From: JBCAWW01 sp039024315
GTDB lineage: Bacteria > Bacteroidota > Bacteroidia > J057
Length of the DNA: 32,197 nucleotides
Assembly: GCA_039024315.1 (NCBI GenBank)
Contig: JBCCQN010000079.1
Coordinates: forward strand, 1 to 32,197
Reading direction: 5' to 3'
The translations under genes and the position numbers were made by a program. The first letter of the stretch is position 1. Every line of letters starts with the position of its first letter. Below, one piece after another: positions 23,366 to 31,493 of this stretch. Under the pieces are notes generated by a model that saw only the letters and a program-made list of their open reading frames with translations, was not told the DNA's origin and did no database searches.

Positions 23366-24613
23366 TCAAATCATTCGCCGCAGATCAATGTCTAAGGCCG
23401 TCGGATAGACTCTGCCCCAATCGTCCAATCTGCGGAGATTTTGGAGCAAAAGCGCTGTCCTACGAGTGGGTACCCCCTGCCAATACAATTGATCATTGAT
23501 ATAAAGCTTTATTTCTGAGCTTATATCCAATATTTTGGGGTGTAAGTAGACTCGTAGGCGATTGACATTTTGCACTTGAAGCCGCACCGCATTTTCGGTT
23601 CGATCTATTTGGGCTGCCAATTCTTGGAACGCTCCTCCTTGCAGTTGTGGCTCGTCAAACAGCTGGATCCAGTGAAAATAACTCCGCCAAATGGCCTGCT
23701 GCTTATCCCAACGATATTTACGATCCCAAGGCTTATTGGGCTGATCCCATCTATCCTTGGCCAATCCTAGTGCCGCTAGCGCGGAACGATAAAGATCACG
23801 AGGCCGGGCCTCCATAAAATCTGCAATCTTGGGTAGCTCATCTTTAAAGATTTCGTGTCCTCCGCGCTTCTCGACAATCTGCCAGTCAATCTCTGGATGC
23901 TCTTTGAGCCAAGCAATCATGGTACGATTAACCTCTGCAATACCATAGGGCTCGCGTTCACCGAAGGTGGCATAACCCGGTACGAGATTGAGCAGCGACA
24001 TCATCCCCTTGGCCACATAATCATAGCCCCCACTCATAGGAGAGATTGCCGCGAATCGATCCGCCACATGCATCGCACTACGCCAACTTAAATGCCCGCC
24101 CATGGAATGCCCCGTCAAATAAATCCGGTCTGGATCAATATAAAACTGCCTTTGCAGCTTCGAAAGTAGACTAAATAAGACAGCATAACCCATCACGCCC
24201 CAACCCCGCTGCGTAAGAGGAGCCGCCAATATCCAGCCTTTCTCCTCTGCAATCGCTAACCAAGCTTCTAGTCCACCATAAGCCGCTAGTCGAGCCTGCT
24301 GATGAGCCATATTGCCATTACCGCCATGTCCGACCAAGAGCAATGGCGTGGCTTGGCTAGGAGCATAGCGCGTAGGCACGTAAAGAAAATACTCCGTTTC
24401 ATAATTGACTTGTCGGCAGCGCAATGGCAGATCACCGTAGAGTCGCCCTTTTTGTGTCTGCCCTTCTGTATTTCGGGGCGGGCCTTGCCGAACGATCACC
24501 TCCAACTGCTCTGCACTCAATGCATTACACTGGGCGATCAACTGCTTTTGTAAGGCAGTATCCTCATGCGCTGATTGTATATATTGCTCAATGGTTGTTC
24601 TGATCTCAATCAT
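23366..24613 (-). CDS. alpha/beta hydrolase (esterase/peptidase-like), cytoplasmic
   Basis: 415 residues without a signal peptide. Residues about 70-270 form the alpha/beta hydrolase core. It has an oxyanion region LLLVGHGGNGN (about 92-101), the nucleophile elbow TGHSMGGHLSW with Ser170, and the catalytic His in KRGGHEIFKDE (about 250). The layout resembles PHB depolymerase/feruloyl esterase-type (LpqC) and prolyl-oligopeptidase-type enzymes. A C-terminal domain (about 285-415) ends in a beta sandwich-like part (RLQVQNVNRLRVYLHPKILD, IKLYINDQLYWQG). Substrate unknown. It is divergent from the sulfatase gene with 59 bases between starts, a possible shared regulatory region. Confidence 0.83.
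   Translation of the reverse strand: MIEIRTTIEQYIQSAHEDTALQKQLIAQCNALSAEQLEVIVRQGPPRNTEGQTQKGRLYGDLPLRCRQVNYETEYFLYVPTRYAPSQATPLLLVGHGGNGNMAHQQARLAAYGGLEAWLAIAEEKGWILAAPLTQRGWGVMGYAVLFSLLSKLQRQFYIDPDRIYLTGHSMGGHLSWRSAMHVADRFAAISPMSGGYDYVAKGMMSLLNLVPGYATFGEREPYGIAEVNRTMIAWLKEHPEIDWQIVEKRGGHEIFKDELPKIADFMEARPRDLYRSALAALGLAKDRWDQPNKPWDRKYRWDKQQAIWRSYFHWIQLFDEPQLQGGAFQELAAQIDRTENAVRLQVQNVNRLRVYLHPKILDISSEIKLYINDQLYWQGVPTRRTALLLQNLRRLDDWGRVYPTALDIDLRRMI
23617..23633 (-). repeat. AGCGTT hairpin repeat, coding copy in the hydrolase gene
   Basis: Minus strand AGCGTT-CCAA-GAA-TTGG, perfect 4-bp stem; encodes AFQELA. Confidence 0.45.
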
Positions 24614-24672
24614 ATCTCAATATAGTGGCCAGTTCCTTGTAAAAAGCACAAAAATCTCCGACCTTTTCGCCA

Positions 24673-26193
24673 ATGAAAGCAAATACCTTAGCCTACCTTT
24701 GGACCCTCATTGCTTGTTTGGGTCTCGCCTGCGAGCAGGCATCAGATCAACCCCCAGTCAAGCCCCCCAATATTATCTGGCTCATGGCCGAAGATATTGG
24801 GCAAGATCTCGCCTGCTATGGCGTTCCCGCTTTGCAGACCCCCGTCTTAGACCAATTAGCGGCGGAGGGCATTCGCTATACTCAATGCTACAGCACCAAT
24901 CCTATCTGCTCGCCTAATCGTAGCGCCATGATGCTTGGGATCCACCAAAATGTCACCAATACGCAGCATCATCGGAGCTATCGTAAAAATCCCTTGGAAA
25001 ATCCTTACGCCCCTATTACCCATTACCTTAGAGAAGCAGGTTATCAATGCGTGCTAGGAAACTCCTTGGTTCGTGGCAAAGGCATGAAGACTGATGTCAA
25101 CTTTCTCAACCAAAAGTGGGGGACTTGGGAAGGAGAAGAAAAAGGGGGCCTTTTTGATACTATCGTTGACTTCAGCTCTGTACAAGAGCCCTTTTTTGCG
25201 CAGATCCAATTAGCAGTAACCCATCGAGGGGATTGGTGGCAGGATATACACGCTCAATCCGATGATCCCGTTGATCCTTCGGCCGTAGAGCTACCACCTT
25301 ATATGGCTGATCACCCTTTGGTCAGAGAAGATTGGGCCCGCTATCTCGATCAAATCGAATATATGGACGCTGAAGTCGGCGCCTTGATGGCTTCTTTAAA
25401 AGAAAACGGCTTAGATGACAATACAATCGTCATCTTTATCGGCGATAATGGTCGTTGCAACATTCGCGGTAAAGGATATCTCTATCAGCCGGGTATCCAG
25501 ATTCCCCTCATCGTTTGGGGGCCAGGGGTAGATAGCGGAGTTGTTTCTGAGAGGTTGGTAGATGTTACAGATATTTCGGCGAGTATTTTGGATCTGGCTG
25601 GCGCCGAACGCCCCTCTCACCTAACGGGGATTCCCTTTATTGGGCGTGATGATTTGGCCCCTAAACCCTTTGTGTATGCGGCCAGAGATTTGTGGGATGA
25701 GGTCTTGGAGCGTTCGCGCAGCGTAACGGATGGTCGCTACAAATACATCAGACATTATATTCCCGAGCAGCCGTTTGATGTACAACAGGCCTATTTGGAG
25801 TTTTATCGTCCGGCGGTACATATTATGCGTCAGCTCAATAGTGAAGGTAACCTCAATCCCATCCAAGCGCATTTCTTTGCTCCGACCAAGCCTGCAGAAG
25901 AATTTTTTGATCTCAAGTCAGATCCCCACGAAACGGTTAATCTCATCAATGAGCCAGCTTATCAAGCCGAAGTGAAGCGGATGCAAGGATACGTCCGCCA
26001 ATGGCAGAGTGAACATCACGATAATGGTCTAGATCCCATCGTTTGGGATCAGATGGTCGATGCCAGCTCCGTTCAGCTCCTCAATTGGGTAAAGGAAGAG
26101 CATCCCGAGGTTATCGCACAAATGAAGGCAGGAGAAGAACCGGGCTTTAGCAAATGGATGAAGGCGTTCCGCGCAGCGGAGAAGCAAAACTAA
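24673..26193 (+). CDS. sulfatase (type I, formylglycine-dependent), lipoprotein
   Basis: 506 residues. A lipoprotein signal (MKANTLAYLWTLIACLGLAC, lipobox GLAC) puts it on the cell envelope. PPNIIWLMAEDIGQD begins the alkaline-phosphatase-like fold and provides metal ligands (ED in place of the more usual DD). CSPNRSAMMLG contains the CxPxR motif with Cys79, the residue converted to formylglycine for catalysis. VIFIGDNGRCN (about 255) and the C-terminal FFDLKSDPHETVNL are also typical. The closest type by eye is the heparan N-sulfatase-like branch, so it may desulfate marine or host polysaccharides. No maturase is in the window. The last codons (AFRAAEKQN) coincide with a hairpin repeat at 26163-26179. 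Confidence 0.92.
   Translation: MKANTLAYLWTLIACLGLACEQASDQPPVKPPNIIWLMAEDIGQDLACYGVPALQTPVLDQLAAEGIRYTQCYSTNPICSPNRSAMMLGIHQNVTNTQHHRSYRKNPLENPYAPITHYLREAGYQCVLGNSLVRGKGMKTDVNFLNQKWGTWEGEEKGGLFDTIVDFSSVQEPFFAQIQLAVTHRGDWWQDIHAQSDDPVDPSAVELPPYMADHPLVREDWARYLDQIEYMDAEVGALMASLKENGLDDNTIVIFIGDNGRCNIRGKGYLYQPGIQIPLIVWGPGVDSGVVSERLVDVTDISASILDLAGAERPSHLTGIPFIGRDDLAPKPFVYAARDLWDEVLERSRSVTDGRYKYIRHYIPEQPFDVQQAYLEFYRPAVHIMRQLNSEGNLNPIQAHFFAPTKPAEEFFDLKSDPHETVNLINEPAYQAEVKRMQGYVRQWQSEHHDNGLDPIVWDQMVDASSVQLLNWVKEEHPEVIAQMKAGEEPGFSKWMKAFRAAEKQN
25709..25723 (+). repeat. AGCGTT hairpin repeat, coding copy in the sulfatase gene
   Basis: AGCGTT-CGC-GCA-GCG (3-bp stem), followed by TAACG, a possible remnant of the right half. 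Same 15 bases as 19488-19502 on the other strand. Confidence 0.5.
26163..26179 (+). repeat. GCGTT hairpin repeat at the 3' end of the sulfatase gene
   Basis: GGCGTT-CCGC-GCA-GCGG, perfect stem, encoding AFRAA 14 bases before the stop codon. Confidence 0.65.
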
Positions 26194-26232
26194 AGCTCTC
26201 ACTTGTTCGTATCCGTATCAGTTCAAGGCATC

Positions 26233-26249
26233 TTGCTGCGCAGAACGCT
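26233..26249 (-). repeat. AGCGTT hairpin repeat, intergenic copy
   Basis: Minus strand AGCGTT-CTGC-GCA-GCAA (three of four stem pairs). A 17-base stretch, 26234-26250, is identical to 31464-31480. A second small hairpin (GCTCA-GCC-TGAGC, 26247-26259) overlaps it. Both lie in the 114-base gap between convergent genes. Confidence 0.65.
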
Positions 26250-26307
26250 CAGCCTGAGCAGGAGTAGGCAATGGTCTGTACCTGTAGCCAAGCGCGTTAG
26301 CCTCAGA

Positions 26308-27450
26308 CTAAGCGGGAATGAGGCGAACAATCAGACCTGGACCTTCGGTCGAAACGTAGATGTATCCATCAGGCCCTTGGCGCACACAGCGTACCCGTCC
26401 GAGACCTTCTAACAGGGTCTCTTGATGTGTAACTTCATTGCCAGCGAGTTCCAGACGCTTGAGGTAGCGAAACTTGAGCGAGCCTACCAGTAGATTTCCC
26501 TGCCAATTGGGATATTGATCACTTTCCACGAAATCCATCCCGCAAGGTGCGATCGAAGGATCCCAATAAACAACTGGTTGCTCCATCCCTTCGCGAGCAG
26601 TCTCATCAGTGATTTTGGTACCGCTATAGTTGATGCCATAGGTGATGGTAGGCCAGCCATAATTATTGCCAGCGCGGACGATATTTACTTCATCACCGCC
26701 TCGGGGTCCATGCTCATGCTCCCAAAGTTCGCCCGTTTCTGGATGTAAGGCTAAGCCTTGGGGATTGCGATGACCGTAAGAGTACATCTGTAGCCAAACC
26801 CCGATCTCATTTACAAAGGGATTGTCGGCAGGAATCGAACCATCATCGTGCATACGATAGATACGCCCACGAGAGGAAGTCAAGGTTTGCACTTCATCTC
26901 GACCGCCTCGATCTCCGACGGAGAGGTATAGAAAGCCTTCGCGGTCAAATTCGATTCGGCCGCCAAAGTGTTGATCTTTTTTGTAGTTGGGCAGCGCTTT
27001 GAAAAGTTCCTCTACCTCTACGAGGCGGTGATCTCGTAACTTGGCGCGAATAAGCGCGGTATTTTGTCCATCTCCGGCTTCGCCCTCACGAGCAGGAGAA
27101 GAAAAGCTAATATATAGCCAACCATTTTCCGCGTACTGAGGGTGTAGCTCAATATCAAGGAGGCCGCCTTGGCCTTTGTATTTGACGGCAGGCAAGCCCG
27201 CGATGGGGTCGGGATGTAGTTTACCCTTGCTGTAGAGACGTAGCTCCCCTGCTTTTTCGGTAAACAGCATATCGCCATTGGGTAGCCAAACCATACCCCA
27301 AGGACTAAGGAGGTCGCTGAGAACAGTGTCAACTGTAAAGTTTTGTTTTTCACTTTGTTGGACGCCAGAAAAATCAGCCTCAGGTGTAGTGCCAAATTGA
27401 GCGCAGGCCAAGAAGCTCAAAATAATAAGGCCAGAAATTGTTAGTTTCAT
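26308..27450 (-). CDS. PQQ-dependent aldose sugar dehydrogenase (YliI/Asd-like), lipoprotein
   Basis: 380 residues, usual for the soluble glucose/sorbosone dehydrogenase family (GSDH), a six-bladed propeller that oxidises sugars in the periplasm with PQQ and Ca2+. The signal is MKLTISGLIILSFLAC with lipobox FLAC. Family landmarks are LLSPWGMVWLPNGDMLFTEK, GQGGLLDIELHPQY, KDQHFGGRIEFD, SYGHRNPQGLALHPETG and EHGPRGGDEVNIV. The His in QHFGGR is at the position of the general base and HRNPQG at a PQQ-binding turn. No PQQ synthesis gene is visible, so the cofactor may come from outside or from another locus. Convergent with the sulfatase gene. Confidence 0.92.
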   Translation of the reverse strand: MKLTISGLIILSFLACAQFGTTPEADFSGVQQSEKQNFTVDTVLSDLLSPWGMVWLPNGDMLFTEKAGELRLYSKGKLHPDPIAGLPAVKYKGQGGLLDIELHPQYAENGWLYISFSSPAREGEAGDGQNTALIRAKLRDHRLVEVEELFKALPNYKKDQHFGGRIEFDREGFLYLSVGDRGGRDEVQTLTSSRGRIYRMHDDGSIPADNPFVNEIGVWLQMYSYGHRNPQGLALHPETGELWEHEHGPRGGDEVNIVRAGNNYGWPTITYGINYSGTKITDETAREGMEQPVVYWDPSIAPCGMDFVESDQYPNWQGNLLVGSLKFRYLKRLELAGNEVTHQETLLEGLGRVRCVRQGPDGYIYVSTEGPGLIVRLIPA

Positions 27451-27511
27451 TGGTTAGCGATTTGCTCACAAGTTAACAACAATTTCCGACCTAATATTGC
27501 AGGTAAATCCC

Positions 27512-28345
27512 TTAAGCTTCGGGAATAGCCAATAGCGGCGTCTCCGCATCGTAGGCCACTTCTTTGGTTTTACTCACATGGAAAAGCCGCTCCCATAGCC
27601 CTCGTTTATGAGGGCACATCGCCAATATCTCCGCTCCTGTGTAGGAGAGTAATGCCCTAAGCGCAGTTTGAAAATCGTAATGAGGCAAAAATTTGAAAGC
27701 CAGTTTGGGGTATTCAATCTTTGCTTTGACTAACTTTTCAAAAGCCCGCCATCGCTCCATAGGCGGGGCATTATCGCCGATAAATACGTGGGCTACCAAA
27801 ACCTCCGCATCCAAGCGTTCCGCAAGGCGGCTCACCCTCTCCAAAGCCGTCAACTCTAGTGGATCATAGTTAGTAGCATAGACGACACGGCGTATTTCGG
27901 GACTCAGCTTATTTTCGGGAATGGCGAGGACAGGGATGGGAGAACGGCCGATCAATTGGGCGGTGATACTACCTAAAAGTACCTTTTTGAGACCGGAAGC
28001 ACCTTTGGTACCCATGACAATCCAATCTACCTCCCATTCTGCTGCGGCACTCAAAATACTCGGTACGGGAAAACCCATTTGAGCGCTTATTTCGATTGGG
28101 AGGCTTGGGTGATCTACCAAAATGACTTCTTTGAGCAGTTCCAATTTTGGGGTGGCCTGAGCCTCTAAGCGTTTGAGTTCTTTTTCCCATGCAAAAAATG
28201 GCGCCTCCATTACTGGCGTCGGGAGCGTAAAAGCATGCATCAAGACGAGGCTTGCTTCCAGTTTTTCAGCGAAAGGTAAAACAAAGCGTAGCGCCTTGTT
28301 CGCCGGTTCAGAAAAATCCGTGGGGAATAAGATCTTGCTAGCCAT
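27512..28345 (-). CDS. tandem-domain universal stress protein (UspA family)
   Basis: 277 residues made of two Usp domains (about 1-145 and 150-277), cytoplasmic. Domain 1 begins KILFPTDFSEPANKALRF and carries the ATP-binding loop GTKGASGLKKVLLGS (pattern G-2x-G-9x-G-S). Domain 2 begins RRVVYATNYDPLELTALE. It ends with AEILAMCPHKRGLWERLFHVSKTKEVA, where the loop is altered (CPHKRG), so ATP binding in this half is doubtful. Such proteins modulate stress and energy status responses. It stands alone, divergent from the isomerase-like gene with 116 bases between starts. Confidence 0.92.
   Translation of the reverse strand: MASKILFPTDFSEPANKALRFVLPFAEKLEASLVLMHAFTLPTPVMEAPFFAWEKELKRLEAQATPKLELLKEVILVDHPSLPIEISAQMGFPVPSILSAAAEWEVDWIVMGTKGASGLKKVLLGSITAQLIGRSPIPVLAIPENKLSPEIRRVVYATNYDPLELTALERVSRLAERLDAEVLVAHVFIGDNAPPMERWRAFEKLVKAKIEYPKLAFKFLPHYDFQTALRALLSYTGAEILAMCPHKRGLWERLFHVSKTKEVAYDAETPLLAIPEA
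27814..27830 (+). repeat. AGCGTT hairpin repeat, coding copy in the stress-protein gene
   Basis: AGCGTT-CCGC-AAG-GCGG, perfect 4-bp stem, antisense to the gene, between its two domains. Confidence 0.55.
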
Positions 28346-28461
28346 AACTTTTGTTTTTAGAAAGCTAGCTTTTACATATAAAAAACGATATGATCAAAGC
28401 TAGGGGATTGAGTGATTTATGTATCCGCTGTCTTTTTTCGCTTCAAATCTTATCTTGGGCT

Positions 28462-29355
28462 ATGGATACTACTAGACGTAAATTTATTCAGACCGCGAGT
28501 TTAGGTGCGATTGGAGTAGGCCTTGCGGCATGCACCCCTGTTACACAAGAGAAAGAACCCGTCTTGCAAGAAAACAATATCGCTCCCCTCCTCCCCCAAA
28601 TCGGCCTGCAGCTCTGGACGGTTCGAGAAAGTATCACTCAAGATGTATATGCCACCCTTGACCAATTGGCCGCAATTGGTTTTAAAGGAGTAGAAACAGC
28701 TTTTTGGCCAGAGGGCCTGAGTTTACAGACTGCCGCGGAGGCACTAAAGCAAGCGGGACTTTCTGTATTTAGCATTCATTGTGAGTTACCGCTCGACGCG
28801 GAACGCCAAGATCAGTTTCTAGAAATGGCGGAAGTTTATGCTTGTGATACTCTGGTATGGCATGGCTGGCCTGAGGATGCTCGTTATGCTAGTACCGACG
28901 GTCTTAAGGCTTTGGAAGAAGAGTTTCAGCAGTGCGCCGAATTCGCCGCCAAATATGGCAAACAACTCGGTTTCCACAATCATTGGTGGGAGTTCCGTAC
29001 CATTGCAGGCCAATCTGAGACGCCCTTTGAACAATTGCTCGTTTCCTTACCCGAAAGCATTTTCTTTGAATTGGATACCTACTGGATCAAGGTTGCAGGA
29101 AAAGATCCTGCGAAGATGATCGAGAAATGGGGCAAACGCGCCAAACTGCTCCATCTCAAAGATGGGCCCGCAGTTCACGATCAACCGATGACTGCTTTAG
29201 GCCAAGGAGTGCAAGATTTTGCTGCTATCCAACAAGCAGCCTTGGGTAATGTGGATTGGCATATTATCGAAATCGATGAATGCTCGGGTAATATGATGAC
29301 AGCGGTCAGAGAAAGTTTTGATTACCTCAGGCAAAACGGAATGGGCCGAGTATGA
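28462..29355 (+). CDS. Tat-exported sugar phosphate isomerase/epimerase-like lipoprotein
   Basis: 297 residues from ATG 28462, chosen because it puts the twin-arginine signal (DTTRRKFIQTASLGAIGVGLAAC) at the very N-terminus; the in-frame ATG at 28390 would add 24 unrelated residues. The signal ends in the lipobox LAAC, so it is a Tat lipoprotein. The mature part is an AP endonuclease 2/xylose isomerase-like TIM barrel: IGLQLWTVRES, IGFKGVETAFWPEG, LGFHNHWWEFR, FFELDTYWIKVAG, KLLHLKDGP, IIEIDECSGN. The Glu and His residues in HNHWWEF, ELDTYW, HLKDG and IEIDE are the expected metal ligands. Periplasmic sugar isomerase, epimerase or dehydratase; substrate unknown. Confidence 0.9.
   Translation: MDTTRRKFIQTASLGAIGVGLAACTPVTQEKEPVLQENNIAPLLPQIGLQLWTVRESITQDVYATLDQLAAIGFKGVETAFWPEGLSLQTAAEALKQAGLSVFSIHCELPLDAERQDQFLEMAEVYACDTLVWHGWPEDARYASTDGLKALEEEFQQCAEFAAKYGKQLGFHNHWWEFRTIAGQSETPFEQLLVSLPESIFFELDTYWIKVAGKDPAKMIEKWGKRAKLLHLKDGPAVHDQPMTALGQGVQDFAAIQQAALGNVDWHIIEIDECSGNMMTAVRESFDYLRQNGMGRV
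28789..28807 (-). repeat. GCGTT hairpin repeat, coding copy
   Basis: Minus strand GGCGTT-CCGC-GTCGA-GCGG; perfect stem, 5-nt loop. Inside the isomerase-like gene, encoding LDAER. Confidence 0.4.
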
Positions 29356-29363
29356 AATAAATA

Positions 29364-29393
29364 AGGCAGGACACCAGTCCTAGCGCCCTGCCT
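29364..29393. terminator. terminator between convergent genes
   Basis: 7-bp arms AGGCAGG and CCTGCCT with an internal GGAC/GTCC stem. On the minus strand it is followed by TATTTATTT. It serves the minus-strand T9SS gene and possibly also the plus-strand gene that ends 9 bases earlier. Confidence 0.65.
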
Positions 29394-29412
29394 ACTTCAG
29401 TCATCAAAATCG

Positions 29413-30687
29413 TTATTCTTGCATCAAGACGATTCGCCTGCGTCCGATAAACTGCTCGTCTTTGAAAGCGGTCAAAATATAAATACCAGCTGGTATGTCG
29501 CCTAAATTTAGGCTGCGGGTTTTACCGTTCCACGCAGTGATCACTCTTCCTCGCATATCGATTAGTCGCCAATCACTTACTGCCATAGGATCATCTAACT
29601 GAATCTGGAGTTCTCCTTGCGTCGGATTAGGATAAACGTTCCAGGAAATGGCTCTCTCAGGATCCAAACTCACAAAAATAGGATTAGCGATCTCATCTCC
29701 TACGCTAGTGCTAGGCTCCGCATCGCGATCATACCAAGCTCGGATATAGTCTAGCTTCACGGTAAATCCGGCAGAAAAAGTGGTGAGTAGGAAGTGAAAG
29801 CCGCTCAAATCCAACCAAGGAAACTCAAAGGGGGTATCGTTGAACTGCCCATTGTCGAGATTATGAATCTCTGAGAAGTAAAACTTATTACTGTCGCTGA
29901 TAGAGGCTTTGAGGCGGATGCGCTGCATTTGGTTACGGGGAATCCAGATTGAGGGATAGTCTGTTACCATGGCAAAACCATTGTCAAGGGTGTCATCCAG
30001 AATCGCCAAAATCTTGATGGAATCACCAGGTAAGCGGTAACGCAACATGTAGCGCTCAATCAGGCTATCAGCACTGCTAAAGCCAAACTCTGAAGCATTG
30101 TTTTGTTCGATACGGAAATCCATCCAGACAGGGTCGGAAAAGGACATCTTGCTGCGTGCAAACTTGAAGCGAGAGTTGGAAGCAGTATCGCGAAAAGTTG
30201 AATACTCAAGCTTACCAGCATTGACGCGAAATTTGTCAAATGCCCCAACTGTTTCCCATTTGGCAGGATTGACGCTGTCCTGTGAGAAATCATCAAAAAA
30301 GAGGAAGACCTCATCTCCATTCCAGGCCGGTTCCGCACTTGGATTGCCATAATACATACGGATCGTCTGACTTTCGCCAGCCGCTAAGACAGGTAATTTG
30401 GTCCAAATTTGATTGCTCGTGCTAGTGGCAACCGAATCAATGTAAAAAGGCAAAGGATTACAATTAGCATCTGTAAGTCGGATATCTGCGAGACTAGCTT
30501 GTAGTTTACCTTCATTGAGTAGCGCAGAGGTATTGACGATGATGGCTACTGGCGCATCAAATAGGCTATCCACACTGGCTGTATAATCGAATGTCAATTC
30601 GCGATAATGCGACCATTCAGGCAGACAATCTTGGCCCATCAAACTGCTGAAAAAGAAAATGCTAAATATAAAGGTCCAAATACGCAT
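29413..30687 (-). CDS. DUF2341-containing protein secreted by the type IX system
   Basis: 424 residues with a signal peptide (MRIWTFIFSIFFFSSLMGQ). Residues about 20-125 (WSHYRELTFDYTASVDSLFD .. IRMYYGNPSA) match DUF2341, a carbohydrate-associated beta domain. Residues about 128-325 resemble a concanavalin-type jelly roll (FFDDFSQDSVNPAKWETVGAF, SGFHFLLTTFSAGFTVKLDYIRAWYD). Residues about 350-424 are a T9SS type A sorting domain: WNVYPNPTQGELQIQL, WRLIDMRGRVI, SLNLGDIPAGIYILTA. The protein is thus exported across the outer membrane and attached to the surface or released. Likely a sugar-binding or adhesive surface protein. A repeat-like segment at 29524-29540 falls in the sorting domain. Confidence 0.9.
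   Translation of the reverse strand: MRIWTFIFSIFFFSSLMGQDCLPEWSHYRELTFDYTASVDSLFDAPVAIIVNTSALLNEGKLQASLADIRLTDANCNPLPFYIDSVATSTSNQIWTKLPVLAAGESQTIRMYYGNPSAEPAWNGDEVFLFFDDFSQDSVNPAKWETVGAFDKFRVNAGKLEYSTFRDTASNSRFKFARSKMSFSDPVWMDFRIEQNNASEFGFSSADSLIERYMLRYRLPGDSIKILAILDDTLDNGFAMVTDYPSIWIPRNQMQRIRLKASISDSNKFYFSEIHNLDNGQFNDTPFEFPWLDLSGFHFLLTTFSAGFTVKLDYIRAWYDRDAEPSTSVGDEIANPIFVSLDPERAISWNVYPNPTQGELQIQLDDPMAVSDWRLIDMRGRVITAWNGKTRSLNLGDIPAGIYILTAFKDEQFIGRRRIVLMQE
29524..29540 (+). repeat. degenerate hairpin repeat in the T9SS gene
   Basis: ACCGTT-CCAC-GCA-GTGA (three of four stem pairs). 14 bases CGTTCCACGCAGTG are identical to the intergenic copy at 15444-15460. Confidence 0.45.
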
Positions 30688-30751
30688 AGGGAATATAGTT
30701 TAGGTTTTGGACGTTTGTGCATTGAGAATGGGTAAACGTAACCTCAAATTA

Positions 30752-30862
30752 AGTACCTAGACAATAGTACTCAGTATCAAGACCTAGGAAAATGAGGTTA
30801 TATGATTCAGCGAGACCTTTTTTTCTGTACTACCTACTTTTTACTCTGTACTTATTTTATAC
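30752..30862 (+). repeat. left heptad-repeat block
   Basis: The first part (30752-30800) reads in sevens as AGTACCT, AGACAAT, AGTACTC, AGTATCA, AGACCTA, GGAAAAT, GAGGTTA. The second part (30828-30862) reads TACTACC, TACTTTT, TACTCTG, TACTTAT, TTTATAC. The first 66 bases match the inverted copy at 31554-31619 at 48 of 66 positions by eye. It ends 22 bases before the start of the enclosed gene and probably contains its promoter. Confidence 0.8.
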
Positions 30863-30884
30863 CTTTAGGGACACAAATCACAGC

Positions 30885-31451
30885 ATGAAATCACTTCTTT
30901 TTTGGCTAGTGCTTCTCCCCAGCAGCCTAATGGCTCAAGCTCAGGACTTCCTCGAATTATTGCTCATCGCCGAGATTGCCAGCGATTCGACCTACGGGAG
31001 CTTGGGGCTCAGCGACCGTAGTTACCAGGATTTGGAAGACTGTAATTATGAGGATGGGCGCGACATGGTCCAATACTCCCTCAAGCTGACCGATGATGCT
31101 TTCCGTCAAGTCAGTCTCGCTTTTGAGTCGGCCCGCTCTGCCTACAAAATCACGAAGAAAAAGCGTTGCCTGAAGGCCAAAGAAAAATGTGATATCGCCC
31201 TTGAACATTTTCGCATGGCTCGTCAGGAAGTAGATGAAGCCAAACAATTGATCGTGCAAATTGAGCGGCAATGGATTATCATCAACGAAGGTCGATATAC
31301 GGATAGCTTCAACGAGCTGCGCTTTGGCTGGGTAGATGGTCCCAAAAGCTATTATATCAATACAGCGCGTTTGGCCATATTGAGTACTTATGATCACCTT
31401 AAGATCGCCAAGCTAGCGATTGAAGAAGCCCAGTTGATTATGTGTGAGTGA
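30885..31451 (+). CDS. small secreted helical protein between the heptad-repeat blocks
   Basis: 188 residues from ATG 30885, which starts a clean signal peptide (MKSLLFWLVLLPSSLMAQAQ); an in-frame ATG at 30792 would translate the repeat block and is rejected. The mature protein is nearly all helix with long amphipathic stretches (YSLKLTDDAFRQVSLAFESA, CDIALEHFRMARQEVDEAKQ, ARLAILSTYDHLKIAKLAIE), suggesting a four-helix-like bundle. Cysteines (DCNYED, RCLKAKEKC, IMCE) could form disulfides in the periplasm. No family recognised. Inverted repeat blocks lie on both sides, so the gene could be carried as a cassette; base usage does not look foreign by eye. Confidence 0.8.
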   Translation: MKSLLFWLVLLPSSLMAQAQDFLELLLIAEIASDSTYGSLGLSDRSYQDLEDCNYEDGRDMVQYSLKLTDDAFRQVSLAFESARSAYKITKKKRCLKAKEKCDIALEHFRMARQEVDEAKQLIVQIERQWIIINEGRYTDSFNELRFGWVDGPKSYYINTARLAILSTYDHLKIAKLAIEEAQLIMCE

Positions 31452-31462
31452 GGTGGTTTATA

Positions 31463-31479
31463 CTGCTGCGCAGAACGCT
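31463..31479 (-). repeat. AGCGTT hairpin repeat, intergenic copy
   Basis: Minus strand AGCGTT-CTGC-GCA-GCAG, perfect stem, 11 bases after the stop codon of the secreted helical protein. Confidence 0.75.
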
Positions 31480-31493
31480 CATCTCTGGCAACT

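Noticed and set aside
30792..30884. N-terminal extension of the small secreted protein
   Set aside because: It would translate the heptad repeat block (a YYLLFTLYLFY-like run) and bury the signal peptide that starts at 30885.
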